Positions 1 to 9,665 of a stretch of 64,000 bases of DNA are shown in pieces. The position numbers and the translations under genes were made by a program. The notes beneath the pieces are model-generated. The model was not told the DNA's origin, did not search any database, and was given only the letters and a program-made list of their open reading frames with translations. The DNA is from Embleya scabrispora (GTDB taxonomy: Bacteria > Actinomycetota > Actinomycetes > Streptomycetales > Streptomycetaceae), in NCBI RefSeq assembly GCF_002024165.1, contig NZ_MWQN01000001.1, forward strand, positions 3,141,365-3,205,364. The letters run 5' to 3'. The stretch's first letter is position 1, and each line of letters opens with the position of its first letter.

Positions 1-655
1 CGGTCTCCAGCACGATCGCGGCGATCGTCTGGGCGCCCTCGAACACGATGGTGTTCTCCAGGTGCGCCAGCGCTCGCTCGCACTCCTGCGCCTCGCCGTC
101 GGCGTGGAAGGCGGAGCGGTAGGCGTACGGGCCCCAGAAGTGCACGATGCCGGACACGCCGGTCTCGTTCGGCCAGCGGCGCGGGTCGCCGGTCAGCGCG
201 ATCGCGTTGGCGGTGGCGCCGTGGTACGAGCGGTAGGTGGAGAGCACCTTGTGCCGGCCGGTGTGCAGCCGCGCCATCCGGATCGCGTTCTCGTTCGCCT
301 CGGCGCCGCCGTTGGTGAAGAAGACCCGGTTCAGGTCGCCGGGCGCGAGCTCGGTGATCAGCCGCGCGGCCTCGCTGCGGGCGTCGTTGGCGAAGGCCGG
401 CTGGACCATGCACAGCTTGTCGGCCTGGGCCTTGATCGCCGCGACGACCTTGGGGTGCTGGTGTCCGATGTTGGTGTTGACCAGCTGGGACGCGAAGTCC
501 AGGTATCGGTTGCCGTCGTAGTCCCAGAAGTAGGATCCCTCGGCGCCCGCGACCGCCAGCGGGCTGATGAGCCCCTGTGCGGACCAGGAGTGGAAGACGT
601 GGGCGCGGTCGGCGTCGTAAACGGCCTTCCCGGCCGCCGGGTCCAGAGTGCTCAT
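1..655 (-). CDS. Class III aminotransferase, N-terminal part
   Basis: PLP-dependent class III (omega) aminotransferase. The gene runs off the left window edge, so only about 218 N-terminal residues are visible and the PLP lysine is not seen. The ATG at 655 gives MSTLDPAAGK, followed by the family pattern: an entry segment around YFWDYDGNRYLDF (residues 43-55), the GHQHPKVV segment, the FTNGGAEANENAIRMAR cofactor-phosphate motif near 112-128, and YRSYHGATANA near 140. These match the class III fold. The substrate (aspartate, GABA or an omega-amino acid) cannot be told from this part. It lies downstream of purA in the same direction, separated by a strong terminator, so it is probably transcribed separately. 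Confidence 0.85.
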   Translation of the reverse strand, partial: MSTLDPAAGKAVYDADRAHVFHSWSAQGLISPLAVAGAEGSYFWDYDGNRYLDFASQLVNTNIGHQHPKVVAAIKAQADKLCMVQPAFANDARSEAARLITELAPGDLNRVFFTNGGAEANENAIRMARLHTGRHKVLSTYRSYHGATANAIALTGDPRRWPNETGVSGIVHFWGPYAYRSAFHADGEAQECERALAHLENTIVFEGAQTIAAIVLET

Positions 656-711
656 GCGGCCACCATAAGGGCGGGCAAACGCCGTCCGAAGCGGCAGATT
701 GTCAACGATCA

Positions 712-746
712 CGGGGTCCTGCCGACAGTGTGTCGGCAGGACCCCG
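712..746 (-). terminator. Hairpin terminator after purA
   Basis: Perfect 15-bp inverted repeat (712-726 with 732-746) around a 5-base loop, beginning 21 bases after the purA stop. There is no clear T-run, as is common for actinobacterial terminators. Confidence 0.75.
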
Positions 747-766
747 CGTGGCCTCGATCCGGTGCG

Positions 767-2059
767 CTACTTGCCGCGCAGCAGGCTGTTGATCTCGATG
801 GTCTGCGTACGGCCGGGGCCGACGCCGATCGCCGAGATCGGGGCGCCGGACATCTCCTCCAGGGCCCGCACGTACGCCTGCGCGTTCTTGGGCAGGTCCG
901 CGAAGGTGCGTGCGCCGGTGATGTCCTCGGTCCAGCCGGGAAGCTTCTCGTAGATCGGCTTCGCGTGGTGGAAGTCGGTCTGCGACATCGGCAGTTCGTC
1001 GTGCCGCACACCGTCGATGTCGTACGCGACGCAGACCGGGATCTCCTCCCAGCCGGTGAGCACGTCCAGCTTGGTCAGGAAGAAGTCGGTGAGCCCGTTG
1101 ACCCGCGTGGCATAGCGCGCGATGACCGCGTCGAACCAGCCGCAGCGCCGGTCGCGCCCGGTGGTCACGCCGCGCTCGTGGCCGATCCGGCGCAGCGCCT
1201 CGCCGTCCTCGTCGAAGAGTTCGGTCGGGAAGGGGCCGGCACCCACGCGCGTGGTGTACGCCTTGAGGATGCCGATCACTCCGGTGATCTTGGTCGGGCC
1301 GATGCCCGATCCGGCGCACGCGCCGCCCGCCGTGGGGTTGGACGAGGTGACGAACGGATAGGTGCCGTGGTCCACGTCCAACAGCGTGCCCTGACCGCCC
1401 TCCAGCAGGACGACCTTGCCCTGGTCCAGGGCCTGGTTCAGGACCAGCGTGGTGTCGGCGACGTAGGGCCGCAGCTGCTCGGCGTAGCCGAGGTATTCCT
1501 CGACGATCTCCTCGACCTTGAGCTCGCGGCGGTTGTACATCTTGACCAGCATCTGGTTCTTGTCCGACAGCGCGCTCTCGACCTTTTGGGTCAGGATGCC
1601 GGCGTCGAACAGGTCCTGGACGCGGATCCCGACCCGGTTGATCTTGTCGGCGTAGGACGGGCCGATGCCGCGTCCGGTGGTGCCGATCTTGCGCTTGCCG
1701 AGGAACCGTTCCGTCACCTTGTCCAAAGTGCGGTGGTACGGCGTGATCAGGTGCGCATTGCCCGAGATGAGCAACTTGGAGGTGTCGATGCCGCGTTCGA
1801 CCAGGGTGCTGATCTCGTGCAGCAGCACCCCGGGGTCGACCACGACCCCGTTGCCGATGACGGGCGTGCACTCGGGCGTGAGGATGCCGGAGGGCAGCAG
1901 GTGGAGGGCGTACTTCTGATCGCCGATGACAACGGTATGGCCGGCATTGTTGCCGCCCTGGTACCGAACCACGTAGTCGACGGATCCGCCGAGCAGGTCG
2001 GTAGCCTTCCCCTTGCCCTCGTCTCCCCATTGGGCGCCGACGAGTACGAGTGCGGGCAT
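767..2059 (-). CDS. purA: Adenylosuccinate synthetase
   Basis: Condenses IMP and aspartate with GTP hydrolysis to adenylosuccinate, the first committed step to AMP; cytosolic. The 430-residue protein has the usual length. It opens with [11 protein letters not shown] (residues 8-18), which carries catalytic Asp13, and NNAGHTVV gives catalytic His41. [13 protein letters not shown] and [18 protein letters not shown] are the IMP loops, and the C-terminal [16 protein letters not shown] is the GTP guanine-binding region. The ATG at 2059 is chosen because AAGGGG lies about 8 bases upstream and the protein then aligns from its first residue. It is divergent from the diacylglycerol-kinase-like gene across a 124-bp gap. 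Confidence 0.97.
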   Translation of the reverse strand: MPALVLVGAQWGDEGKGKATDLLGGSVDYVVRYQGGNNAGHTVVIGDQKYALHLLPSGILTPECTPVIGNGVVVDPGVLLHEISTLVERGIDTSKLLISGNAHLITPYHRTLDKVTERFLGKRKIGTTGRGIGPSYADKINRVGIRVQDLFDAGILTQKVESALSDKNQMLVKMYNRRELKVEEIVEEYLGYAEQLRPYVADTTLVLNQALDQGKVVLLEGGQGTLLDVDHGTYPFVTSSNPTAGGACAGSGIGPTKITGVIGILKAYTTRVGAGPFPTELFDEDGEALRRIGHERGVTTGRDRRCGWFDAVIARYATRVNGLTDFFLTKLDVLTGWEEIPVCVAYDIDGVRHDELPMSQTDFHHAKPIYEKLPGWTEDITGARTFADLPKNAQAYVRALEEMSGAPISAIGVGPGRTQTIEINSLLRGK

Positions 2060-2183
2060 GAGGCGTACACCCCTTCCAGGCGGGGCATGTTTGACAACGG
2101 GAGCCCCGGACGGTCCAAGCCCCTTGACGCGATGCGCGGCAAGGGGCTCTTGCGGGGAGAGGTTACCTGAGGAAGGACGACCG

Positions 2184-3125
2184 GTGTCGGCCGAGCGCTC
2201 GCTGCTCGTGATCACGGACCCTGCGGCTCGCTCGGCGGACGGCGAATCCGTCCGGGTCGCGCTCGATGTTCTGCGGGCCTGCGCCCCCAGCAAGATCGTC
2301 ATTCCCACCGACCCCGCCGACCTGCAGCGCGCTCTCGCGCGGCGGGGGCGTCGGCGTGTCGTGGTGATCGGCGGGGATGCCGGAGTGCATGCCGTCGCGC
2401 GGTTACTGGATCGTGCGGGCGAGCTGGGCGAGACCCCGCTGGGCATCGTCCCGATCGACACCGGAAGCGGTCACGGGCTGGCCCGGGCGCTGGGCCTGCC
2501 GGCCGAGCCCGCCAAGGCGGCACGCGTGGCACTGGGCGAGAACGAACGTTCCTTCGACCTGATGTCGGACGACCTGGGCGGCCTCGCGCTGCGCTCGGTC
2601 CGGATCGGCCACGGCGTGCGCGCCGGCCGCGCCGGGGCGGTCGCCGGTATGTCCGGACGCGGCTGGCGCGGGTTGTGGGACCAGGCCGCGCGGACCGTGT
2701 CGAGCACCGTCGGCGCCGCCGTCGGGCCCTCGGGACACCGGCTGCGGATCGAGGCGGACGGCCGGGTGGTGGCAGACACGGATCGCCCCGTGCTGTCCGT
2801 GCACCTGGGCTGCGACGGGTCGACCACGCCCGGCCCGATGATGACGGAAGTCACAGTGAACGGGTACAACGGCCGAAACGGAACTCACGGGGCAAATGGC
2901 TCGAACGGGGCAGGTACGGCGACCGTGATGATCACCGGCCACCCGGGCGCGTCCCGCTTCGGCCCCCATCCGGCGCTCGGCGCGCCGGTACAACTGCGCG
3001 CACACGAAATCACGGTACGCGGCCGCGACTTCACCTACGCCGCCGACGGAATGCCCACCGGCCCGGTCCACCTGCGCACCTGGACGGTACGCCCGACAGG
3101 CTGGCGCCTGTTCGTCCCGGCGTGA
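2184..3125 (+). CDS. Diacylglycerol kinase catalytic-domain protein
   Basis: A 313-residue protein with the fold of the diacylglycerol kinase / NAD kinase-like catalytic domain. [15 protein letters not shown] (about 54-68) stands where the family's GGDGT nucleotide-binding loop lies, and [18 protein letters not shown] (about 85-102) stands for the usual P-x-GTxND-x-R loop. Both loops deviate (GGDAG for [14 protein letters not shown] for TGNDFAR), so kinase activity is uncertain. The C-terminal half has a beta-rich domain ending in GWRLFVPA. The GTG at 2184 follows GGAAGG by 7 bases. A Gly/Asn-rich insert ([17 protein letters not shown]) lies near residue 230. Substrate lipid unknown. Confidence 0.75.
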   Translation: MSAERSLLVITDPAARSADGESVRVALDVLRACAPSKIVIPTDPADLQRALARRGRRRVVVIGGDAGVHAVARLLDRAGELGETPLGIVPIDTGSGHGLARALGLPAEPAKAARVALGENERSFDLMSDDLGGLALRSVRIGHGVRAGRAGAVAGMSGRGWRGLWDQAARTVSSTVGAAVGPSGHRLRIEADGRVVADTDRPVLSVHLGCDGSTTPGPMMTEVTVNGYNGRNGTHGANGSNGAGTATVMITGHPGASRFGPHPALGAPVQLRAHEITVRGRDFTYAADGMPTGPVHLRTWTVRPTGWRLFVPA

Positions 3126-3257
3126 AACCGCAGCCACGGCCGCAACCAAAACGCCGGCCGGGCAAACCAACAGCCCGACCGGCGCCCGATGCCAAACCGG
3201 GCCCATCCGGAGCCGGATACCAAACTCGACCCGACGGGCGTCCGAGAGCCCAAACCC

Positions 3258-3305
3258 AGCCCGGCCGGCGCTTGAGGCCAGACAGCCCGGCCGGCGCTTG
3301 AGGCC
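3258..3305. repeat. Two tandem copies of a CCGGCGCTTGAGG intergenic repeat
   Basis: Two 22-base copies (3258-3279 and 3284-3305) share AGCCCGGCCGGCGCTTGAGG and start 26 bases apart, between two converging genes. The same CCGGCGCTTGAG core recurs at 35501 and 35563. It looks like a dispersed intergenic repeat. The rest of 3126-3327 shows no gene. Confidence 0.7.
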
Positions 3306-3327
3306 GCCTTGGGCGGAGGGCGGGTGC

Positions 3328-3744
3328 TCAGCCCTCCAGGGCGTTGGCCCCCGTGGCGCTGCTGTCCCGCAGGAAGATGGTGCAGCGCGAGTACTCCTCC
3401 TCCTCGCCGATGGCACCCGCGGCCCGCGCAAGCGCGTGCAGGGAGCGCAGGAAGCCCCGGTTCGGCTCGTGCTCCCACGGCACCGGCCCGTGCCCGCGCC
3501 ACCCCGCCCGCCGCAGCGCGTCCAGCCCGCGGTGGTAGCCCACCCGCGCGTAGGCGTAGGACTCGATCACGCTGCCCCGGCCGAAGGCCTCGTCGGCCAG
3601 GTCGGCCCACGCGAGCGAGAAGGTCGGGAACTTCGCGGCCACCTCGGCCGCCGGCACGCCGTCCACGAGCAGCGCCAGCGGCTCGGACTCCTCGGGCAGG
3701 TAGGTGGGATCGGGTCCGCCGAAAAGGTTCTGGTCGATGGTCAT
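3328..3744 (-). CDS. DUF3151 family protein
   Basis: A 138-residue soluble protein of the actinobacterial DUF3151 family, whose function is unknown. The conserved stretches ESYAYARVGYHRGLDALRR and PWEHEPNRGFLR are present. It follows fba in the same direction, 83 bases downstream, an arrangement common in actinobacteria that suggests co-transcription with the aldolase. The ATG at 3744 (MTIDQNLFGG) is preferred because it matches the family N-terminus; an in-frame ATG at 3753 would add MGS. Neither start has a strong Shine-Dalgarno sequence. Confidence 0.88.
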   Translation of the reverse strand: MTIDQNLFGGPDPTYLPEESEPLALLVDGVPAAEVAAKFPTFSLAWADLADEAFGRGSVIESYAYARVGYHRGLDALRRAGWRGHGPVPWEHEPNRGFLRSLHALARAAGAIGEEEEYSRCTIFLRDSSATGANALEG

Positions 3745-3827
3745 GGACCCCATGATCGCCCATCACGCGCCGAGGCCCGCGACCTCGTGGTCACGGGCCT
3801 CGGCTGCGAATCGTCGCCGATCGCGGA

Positions 3828-4850
3828 CTACTTCATCCGGGTGCCCGCGGAGCGCAGGTCGCGGCAGGCCTCGACGACCCGCTCGGCCATCCCGGTCTCG
3901 GCCGCCTTGCCGTACGAACGCGGGTCGTACAGCTTCTTGTTGCCGACCTCGCCGTCCACCTTGAGCACGCCGTCGTAGTTGCGCAGCACGTGGTCGACGA
4001 TCGGGCGGGTGAAGGCGTACTGCGTGTCGGTGTCGACGTTCATCTTGACCACGCCGTAGTCCAGCGCCTCGCGGATCTCCTCGAGCAGCGAACCGGAGCC
4101 GCCGTGGAAGACCAGGTCGAACGGCTTCTCCCGGCCGTACTTCGCGCCGACCGCGTCCTGGAGGTCCTTGAGGATGCTCGGCCGCAGCTTGACGTTGCCC
4201 GGCTTGTACACGCCGTGCACGTTGCCGAAGGTCGCGGCCAGCATGTAGCGGCCCTGCTCGCCCAGGCCGATCGCCTCGACGGTCTCCAGCGCGTCGGCCG
4301 CGGTGGTGTAGAGCTTGTCGTTGATCTCGTTGGCGACGCCATCCTCCTCGCCGCCGACGACGCCGATCTCCAGCTCCATGACGATCCGCGCGGCGGCGCA
4401 CTTGACGATCAGCTCACGGGCGATCTCCAGGTTCTCCGCCAGCGGTACGGCCGAGCCGTCCCACATGTGCGACTGGAACAGCGGGTCCTGCCCCTTGGCC
4501 ACACGCTCCGCGGAGATGTCGATCAGCGGGCGCATGAACCCGTCGAGCTTGTCCTTGGGACAGTGGTCGGTGTGCAGCGCGATGTTCACCGAGTACTTCT
4601 CGGCGATCACCTTCGCGTACTCGGCGAACGCGACCGAGCCCACCACCATGTCCTTGACGGTGGTGCCCGACAGGAACTCCGCGCCGCCCGTGGACACCTG
4701 GACGATGCCGTCGCTCTCCGCCTCGGCGAACCCGCGCAGCGCCGCGTTCAGGGTCTGGGACGAGGTCACGTTGATCGCCGGGTAGGCGAATCGACCGGCC
4801 TTGGCCCGGTCCAGCATCTCGGCGTAGACCTCGGGAGTTGCGATGGGCAT
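3828..4850 (-). CDS. fbaA: Class II fructose-bisphosphate aldolase
   Basis: Zinc-dependent aldolase of glycolysis and gluconeogenesis: fructose 1,6-bisphosphate to glyceraldehyde 3-phosphate plus dihydroxyacetone phosphate. The 340 residues match the usual length. HTDHCPKD (93-100) supplies catalytic Asp95 and zinc ligand His96; VHGVYKPGN gives His212 and HGGSGS gives His249; VKMNVDTDTQYAF is the phosphate-binding segment. The ATG at 4850 lies 8 bases after AAGGAG. DUF3151 follows in the same direction. The 480 bases upstream separate it from a divergent sigma factor gene. Confidence 0.97.
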   Translation of the reverse strand: MPIATPEVYAEMLDRAKAGRFAYPAINVTSSQTLNAALRGFAEAESDGIVQVSTGGAEFLSGTTVKDMVVGSVAFAEYAKVIAEKYSVNIALHTDHCPKDKLDGFMRPLIDISAERVAKGQDPLFQSHMWDGSAVPLAENLEIARELIVKCAAARIVMELEIGVVGGEEDGVANEINDKLYTTAADALETVEAIGLGEQGRYMLAATFGNVHGVYKPGNVKLRPSILKDLQDAVGAKYGREKPFDLVFHGGSGSLLEEIREALDYGVVKMNVDTDTQYAFTRPIVDHVLRNYDGVLKVDGEVGNKKLYDPRSYGKAAETGMAERVVEACRDLRSAGTRMK

Positions 4851-5333
4851 GCGTGTGCTCCTTGTTGCTCGAGCCGGCGGTGATATGAGGGTTTCGGACA
4901 CGGATGGCCGTATCCCCGCTTGCCGCCCATCCTGGCAGACCGACTTGGTCGACACCGCATCCCGTCCGCCACGTTCGGCGGAGCGGAAGGATCTTCCGCA
5001 CGGACTTTCACTCGGGGCGCAACCATCCCATCGAACACGCATCCTGGTACGTGACAGCAGCAAGCGGAGAGCGGCGGATCACAACCCGCGGAACCCGACG
5101 GCGCCCGCTTTCACGGCGCCCGAGGCTCCGGTTCGTCTTCGTTTTCCTCCCACCACCTTCCCCAGGGGACACCCCTGTCATGCACGGGTCCGCGACGAGT
5201 GCTCTCGCCGGGACGCCGGCCGATATCGCGCCCACCGATCCGCGCCTCGCGGACGGGCACGGCACGACGAACCGGCCCGGCGCCACCGGGACTTCGAAGG
5301 CAGGCGCAACCCGCGGCGAGCCGAGACGTCTCC
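4851..5333. other. Intergenic region upstream of fba and the sigma factor gene
   Basis: This gap between divergent genes should hold the fba promoter and that of the sigma factor. I see no convincing gene in it; reading frames here have no ribosome-binding site or family resemblance. No clear operator palindrome was found. Confidence 0.4.
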
Positions 5334-6023
5334 ATGACACGGGCTGTGCACAAGGGGTGGGGACGGTTCGATGACAGCGAAGGGGGCGGCGGGGCCGTGG
5401 CGCTGCTGAGCATGCCGGCATTCGGGGGCGACGAGCGATCGCCGGACTCCGCGTCCGACGACGCGACGGCCGAGGCCGCACCGCGTCGACCGCGGCTTCG
5501 CATCCTGCGGGGCGGTCGGGAGGAGCCGGCCGCCCGCCCGACCCTGACCCAGCTCTACCACGCCCAACGGCTGGGCATGGTCCGGCTGTCCATCCTGCTC
5601 GTGGACGACCTCGGCACCGCCGAGGACGTGGTCCAGGACGCCTTCACCGCGTTGTACCGCCGCTTCGGCGAGGACCTGGTCGACGTCGACAACGCGATGG
5701 CCTACCTGCGCACGTCGGTGGTCAACCTCTCCCGCTCGGTGTTGCGCCGGCGCCGCACGGCCCGTGCCTACGTCCCCCCGCACGAGCCGGCCGCCGCCTC
5801 GCCCGAGGACGCCGTGGTGCTCTCCGAGGAACATCTGCGGGTGCTCGGCGCGGTGCAGCGCCTGGCCCCGCGACAGCGTGAGGTGCTCGTGCTGCGCTAC
5901 TGGTCGGACATGACGGAGGCGCAGATTGCCGAAACGCTCGGACTCTCCCGTGGAGCGGTGAAGTCCACGGCGAGTCGTGCCATCGACGCCCTCGAAAAAC
6001 TCATGAAGGACGAACAGTCGTGA
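5334..6023 (+). CDS. ECF sigma factor, SigE/sigma-70 family
   Basis: RNA polymerase sigma factor of the extracytoplasmic-function type. Region 2 is seen in LTQLYHAQRLGMVRLSILL and DDLGTAEDVVQDAFTALYRR; region 4 in LAPRQREVLVLRYWSDM followed by the helix-turn-helix EAQIAETLGLSRGAVKSTAS near the C-terminus. The N-terminal 70 or so residues are low-complexity and the start is uncertain: ATG 5334 gives 229 residues, while GTG 5397, preceded by AAGGGGG, gives 208. It overlaps the next gene by 4 bases (GTGA), so the two are translationally coupled and probably act as a sigma/membrane-regulator pair. Confidence 0.88.
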   Translation: MTRAVHKGWGRFDDSEGGGGAVALLSMPAFGGDERSPDSASDDATAEAAPRRPRLRILRGGREEPAARPTLTQLYHAQRLGMVRLSILLVDDLGTAEDVVQDAFTALYRRFGEDLVDVDNAMAYLRTSVVNLSRSVLRRRRTARAYVPPHEPAAASPEDAVVLSEEHLRVLGAVQRLAPRQREVLVLRYWSDMTEAQIAETLGLSRGAVKSTASRAIDALEKLMKDEQS

Positions 6024-6985
6024 CCGAACACAATGCGCGCGACGAATCGGTGGAGGACCTGCTGCGCGCGGCGATGGCGGCGCGGGCGGACACCGTCACC
6101 GCGCACCGACTGCGACCGCCGGCCCCGCCGCACGCCGACGGGACCGCGCACTCCCGGTGGAAGACCATCGGACTGCCGCTGTCCGCGGTGCTCCTGGCCG
6201 CGGCGGCCGTCGGCGGGGTGTCCCTGGTGGGGGCACCCACCACGAACCGGAGCACGCCGCTCCAGTCCCGGGTCCCCACACCGCTGACCACCGAATCGGG
6301 AACCCCCTCCCCCGGCATGACGTCGGCGCCACCGACGCACGTCGCCGCGACCGAGGTCCTGGAAGCGAACGGGACGCCGGAGTCGAGCACGGCGGAGTCG
6401 GAGAACACCCCACCGGACAACCGCCCGACGACCCGGCCGCCGTCGTCGAAGCCGGCGAGTACCGCTCCCGGTTCGTCCACCAGGCCCAGGTCCGACGACG
6501 TCTCGGCGGTGAAGTTCCGGTCCCGGCCGTCGTGGCGGGTCGTGCGGGAGGACGCCCGGCACGAGTGTGTGCTCGCCGACCCCGCGTATACCGGTGACTG
6601 CCTGGGTCACGGCGCCTGGGTCAGCGTCAAACCCGTCCCGGACGTCTCGGGGAGCTGGCCCTCCGAGGGGGCCGTCGACAAGGACGACGGCGGACCGACC
6701 CGGCCGTCGTGCCTGCGCAACGGTGTCCTCGTCACGCCTCCGGCGAACAAGGAGCCGACCATGCGGTTGACCACCAAGTCGACGGTGACGGTCGCCGGCC
6801 ACCCCGCCAAGTACCGCTCCTGGACCGTGACATGCGCCGACGCGGGGTCCTACGACATCCGGCTGTGGTGGCTGGTCGACCAGGGCGTGTACATCCACAC
6901 CATCGGGCTCCCGGCCGGCTCCGACATCGCCGACCGGGTGGTCGCGTCCCTCGATCTCTCCGGCTACAAACCGCCGACGAGCTGA
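6020..6985 (+). CDS. Single-pass membrane protein, probable partner of the sigma factor
   Basis: 321 residues. A basic cytoplasmic segment of about 45 residues is followed by one membrane span (IGLPLSAVLLAAAAVGGVSLVG, about 52-73), a long Thr/Ser/Pro-rich linker (about 80-165) and an extracytoplasmic domain with four cysteines (near HECVLA, DCLGHG, PSCLRN and VTCADA) that could form disulfides. It starts on the GTG overlapping the sigma gene stop. Location and topology suggest an anti-sigma or sensor role, but no anti-sigma zinc-binding motif (HxxxCxxC) is visible, so this is inference. Confidence 0.75.
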   Translation: MTEHNARDESVEDLLRAAMAARADTVTAHRLRPPAPPHADGTAHSRWKTIGLPLSAVLLAAAAVGGVSLVGAPTTNRSTPLQSRVPTPLTTESGTPSPGMTSAPPTHVAATEVLEANGTPESSTAESENTPPDNRPTTRPPSSKPASTAPGSSTRPRSDDVSAVKFRSRPSWRVVREDARHECVLADPAYTGDCLGHGAWVSVKPVPDVSGSWPSEGAVDKDDGGPTRPSCLRNGVLVTPPANKEPTMRLTTKSTVTVAGHPAKYRSWTVTCADAGSYDIRLWWLVDQGVYIHTIGLPAGSDIADRVVASLDLSGYKPPTS

Positions 6986-6989
6986 TCCC

Positions 6990-7021
6990 GACCGGCGCTC
7001 GGCGGGGCCCGATCGCCGGTC
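6990..7021. terminator. Hairpin between convergent genes
   Basis: An 8-bp inverted repeat GACCGGCG / CGCCGGTC (6990-6997 and 7014-7021) lies in the 34-base gap between convergent genes. Possible bidirectional terminator; weak evidence. Confidence 0.4.
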
Positions 7022-8399
7022 AGCGATCCTCCGCGACCCGCTGCGCCGCCTTGCGGGCGGCGACCAGGATCGGGTCCCAGACCGGGGAGAACGGGGGCGC
7101 GTAGCCGAGGTCGAGGGAGGTGATCTCCTCGACCGTCATCCGGTGGGTGAGTGCGACGGCCGCGGTGTCGATGCGTTTGGCGGCGCCGTCGCGGCCGACG
7201 ATCTGTACGCCGAGCAGTCGGCCGGTGATCCGCTCGGCGATCATCTTGACCCGCATCGACCGCGCGCCCGGGTAGTAGCCGGCCCGGCCGGTGGACTCGA
7301 CGGTCGCGGTGACGAACTCGAAGCCGGCCGCCGCCGCGTCCTTCTCGCGCAGGCCGGTGCGGCCGATCTCCAGGTCGCACACCTTGCTGACGGCGGTGCC
7401 GACCACGCCGGGGAAGGTGGCGTAGTCGCCGCCGATGTTGGCGCCGATCACCCGGCCGTGCTTGTTCGCGTGGGTACCGAGCGCGATGTGCCGACGGCGG
7501 CCGGAGACGAGGTCGAGTACTTCGACGCAGTCGCCTCCCGCCCAGATGCCCTCGGCTCCGCCGCCGACGCCGACCCGCATCCGCAGGTCGGTGGTCAGTC
7601 CGCCGCTCGCGCCGAGCGGCAGGCCGGCCGCGCGGGCGAGTTCGGTGGCGGGACGCACGCCCAGGCCCAGGACCACGATGTCGGCCGGGAAACGGCCGTC
7701 GGCGGTCAGTACGGCGCTCGCCCGACCGTCGGTCACCTCGATCCCCACCACCTCGGTCTCGGTCACCACGTCGATGTCCATGCCCTCCATGGCCTCGTGC
7801 ACCAGGGCGCCCATGTCGGGGTCCAGGGTGGACATCGGCTGCACGGAACGGTCCACGACGGTGACCGCCAGGCCCTTGCGGACCATCGCCTCGGCCATCT
7901 CGATGCCGATGTAGCCGCCGCCGACCACCACCGCCCGGCGGTGTTCGGGGGCCAGCCAGTCGATCAGCTCGCGGGCGTCCTCCAGGGTCTGCACCCCGTG
8001 CACGCCGGGTGCGTCCATCCCGGGCAGCGGCGGCCGGATGGGCACCGCGCCGGTGGCCAGGACCAAATGGTCGAAGCCGACCCGGTCGGCCCTGCCGGTG
8101 GCCAGGTCACGGATCTCGACCGTACGGCGATCCAGGTCGAGACCCTCCGCCTCGACACCCAGGCGCAGGTCGATCCCCCGCCTGCGGTGCTCGTCGGGCG
8201 TACGTGCGATCAGCGCGTCGGGACCGTCCACGTCCCCGGAGACCAGATACGGGATGCCGCACGCGGAGTACGAGGCGAACCGGCCCCGCTCGATCACCAC
8301 GATCTCCAGGTCGTCCTCGCCGCGCCGCCGCCGGGCCTGCGAGGCCGCACTCATCCCGGCGGCGTCACCGCCGATCACCACCAGCCGCTCGTTGCCCAC
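7020..8399 (-). CDS. FAD/NAD(P)-dependent oxidoreductase, CoA-disulfide reductase-like
   Basis: 459-residue flavoprotein of the pyridine nucleotide-disulfide oxidoreductase family. The FAD site is VVIGGDAAGMSAASQARRR at the N-terminus, the NAD(P) site is AVVVGGGYIGIEMAEAM (about 154-170), and the second FAD motif is GIWAGGDCVEV. The single redox cysteine of CoA-disulfide reductase and NADH oxidase/peroxidase relatives is in YSACGIPYLVSG (Cys about 47). The C-terminal dimerization domain is complete. It is likely a thiol-disulfide or peroxide/polysulfide reductase using NAD(P)H; the substrate cannot be settled here. The GTG at 8399 has AGGGGT upstream. Confidence 0.85.
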   Translation of the reverse strand: MGNERLVVIGGDAAGMSAASQARRRRGEDDLEIVVIERGRFASYSACGIPYLVSGDVDGPDALIARTPDEHRRRGIDLRLGVEAEGLDLDRRTVEIRDLATGRADRVGFDHLVLATGAVPIRPPLPGMDAPGVHGVQTLEDARELIDWLAPEHRRAVVVGGGYIGIEMAEAMVRKGLAVTVVDRSVQPMSTLDPDMGALVHEAMEGMDIDVVTETEVVGIEVTDGRASAVLTADGRFPADIVVLGLGVRPATELARAAGLPLGASGGLTTDLRMRVGVGGGAEGIWAGGDCVEVLDLVSGRRRHIALGTHANKHGRVIGANIGGDYATFPGVVGTAVSKVCDLEIGRTGLREKDAAAAGFEFVTATVESTGRAGYYPGARSMRVKMIAERITGRLLGVQIVGRDGAAKRIDTAAVALTHRMTVEEITSLDLGYAPPFSPVWDPILVAARKAAQRVAEDR

Positions 8400-8559
8400 G
8401 TGCTACCCCTGACTCTGTGTGCGTACGTGTGTCCGCGCGGGTGCGGACGCCGCCGAAAACGGCCGTCGATCGCCGCCGGACGTCCCGACCCGGTAATGAT
8501 GCGTGCCCCGGAGCGGGGACGGGTGACCACCCGGGCCGCACGCGCACTACCCTCACAAG

Positions 8560-9225
8560 GTGGAATTCCAAGCTGTCAACGTCCTCGACGCGACGTCCCT
8601 CATCTCGACGTTCGGACTCATCGGCATCCTCGCGATCATCTTCGCCGAGACGGGTCTGCTGGTCGGGTTCTTCTTCCCCGGCGACTCGATGCTGTTCCTG
8701 GCCGGCGTCGCCGCGTCCTCGTCGGCGGAGGAGATCGTCGGCACCTCCATCTCGCTGCCCTGGCTGCTCCTCGGGGCACCGGTGTGTGCGATCGCCGGTG
8801 CCCAGTTCGGCCACTTCCTGGGGGCCCGCTACGGCACGAAGATGTTCAGCAAACCGGACTCGAAGCTGTTCAAGGCCGAGTACGTGACCAAGGCCGAGCA
8901 GTACTTCGAGAAGTTCGGCCCGGCCAAGGCGGTGCTGCTCGCCCGGTTCATCCCGATCGTCCGCACCTTCCTGAACCCGGTCGCCGGGGTGCTGGAGATG
9001 CCCGCCCGGACGTTCTTCCTCTGGAACGTCATCGGCGGCCTGGTGTGGACCGACGGCATCATCCTGCTCGGCTACAAGCTCGGCGACACGATCGGCAGCA
9101 GCATCGACAAATATCTTTTGCCGGGCGTTTTCGTCATCGTGCTCATCTCGGTACTGCCGATCATCATCGAGGTGGTGCGCAGCAAGCGGGAGGCGAAGCG
9201 CGAAGCGGCTTCCTCGGGTAACTGA
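8560..9225 (+). CDS. DedA family membrane protein
   Basis: 221-residue integral membrane protein of the DedA/VTT (SNARE-associated) family, linked in bacteria to flipping of lipid carriers and envelope homeostasis. The signature ETGLLVGFFFPGDSMLFLAG (about 28-47) and the re-entrant loop ARFIPIVRTFLNPVAGVLEM (about 128-147) are present, with hydrophobic spans at both ends and a basic C-terminus. The start is GTG at 8560 (MEFQAVNVL); there is no good Shine-Dalgarno, so the mRNA may have a very short leader. A textbook terminator follows the stop. Confidence 0.9.
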   Translation: MEFQAVNVLDATSLISTFGLIGILAIIFAETGLLVGFFFPGDSMLFLAGVAASSSAEEIVGTSISLPWLLLGAPVCAIAGAQFGHFLGARYGTKMFSKPDSKLFKAEYVTKAEQYFEKFGPAKAVLLARFIPIVRTFLNPVAGVLEMPARTFFLWNVIGGLVWTDGIILLGYKLGDTIGSSIDKYLLPGVFVIVLISVLPIIIEVVRSKREAKREAASSGN

Positions 9226-9240
9226 ACACATACGCTCCGA

Positions 9241-9274
9241 AGCGGCGGTGCGCATTGGCGCACCGCCGCTTTTT
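9241..9274 (+). terminator. Rho-independent terminator after dedA
   Basis: Perfect 13-bp GC-rich stem (9241-9253 with 9258-9270), loop ATTG, followed directly by TTTTT. Confidence 0.92.
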
Positions 9275-9393
9275 GTCGTCCCGGAGGATGTTCCGGGCAC
9301 GACACCGGTAATCGACCGGAATGAAATGCGCGGCCGTACAACCTTTCCGCTTCGTCGTGCGTCGGGCCGCCGAAGGGTCGGCGCAATGCAAAA

Positions 9394-9428
9394 CACCCCG
9401 CCCCCGGACGGGGACCGGGAGCGGGGTG
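9394..9428 (-). terminator. Imperfect hairpin with T-run on the minus strand
   Basis: CACCCCGC pairs with GCGGGGTG (9394-9401/9421-9428) and an inner CCCGG/CCGGG pair extends it; read on the minus strand it is followed by TTTT. It may be a second terminator downstream of pyrE. No gene was found in 9275-9744 apart from these hairpins. Confidence 0.45.
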
Positions 9429-9665
9429 GACTCGGAGGGTGCCGACGACGAAGGTGGCCGCCGGGTCGGACGGGGAACCGACCCGGCGGTCCGAGGGGAA
9501 AGGGCAGAGGTGTTCAACGCCCCGATCGGCGCAGGACGACTCGGCCGCGAGAGCGCGGCGAGCGCGTGCAGGACGGCATACACGACGAATTCATACTTCC
9601 CCCCGGGAAGTCCGGTCGGCGGATGCGCCGACGTCGGAACTGGTTCGACAATATCCGAGACGGCG

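Noticed and set aside
62-2170. Long plus-strand reading frame opposite the aminotransferase and purA
   Set aside because: It is antisense to two clear genes, has no family resemblance, and shows the Arg/Ala/Gly/Val-rich make-up typical of high-GC shadow frames.
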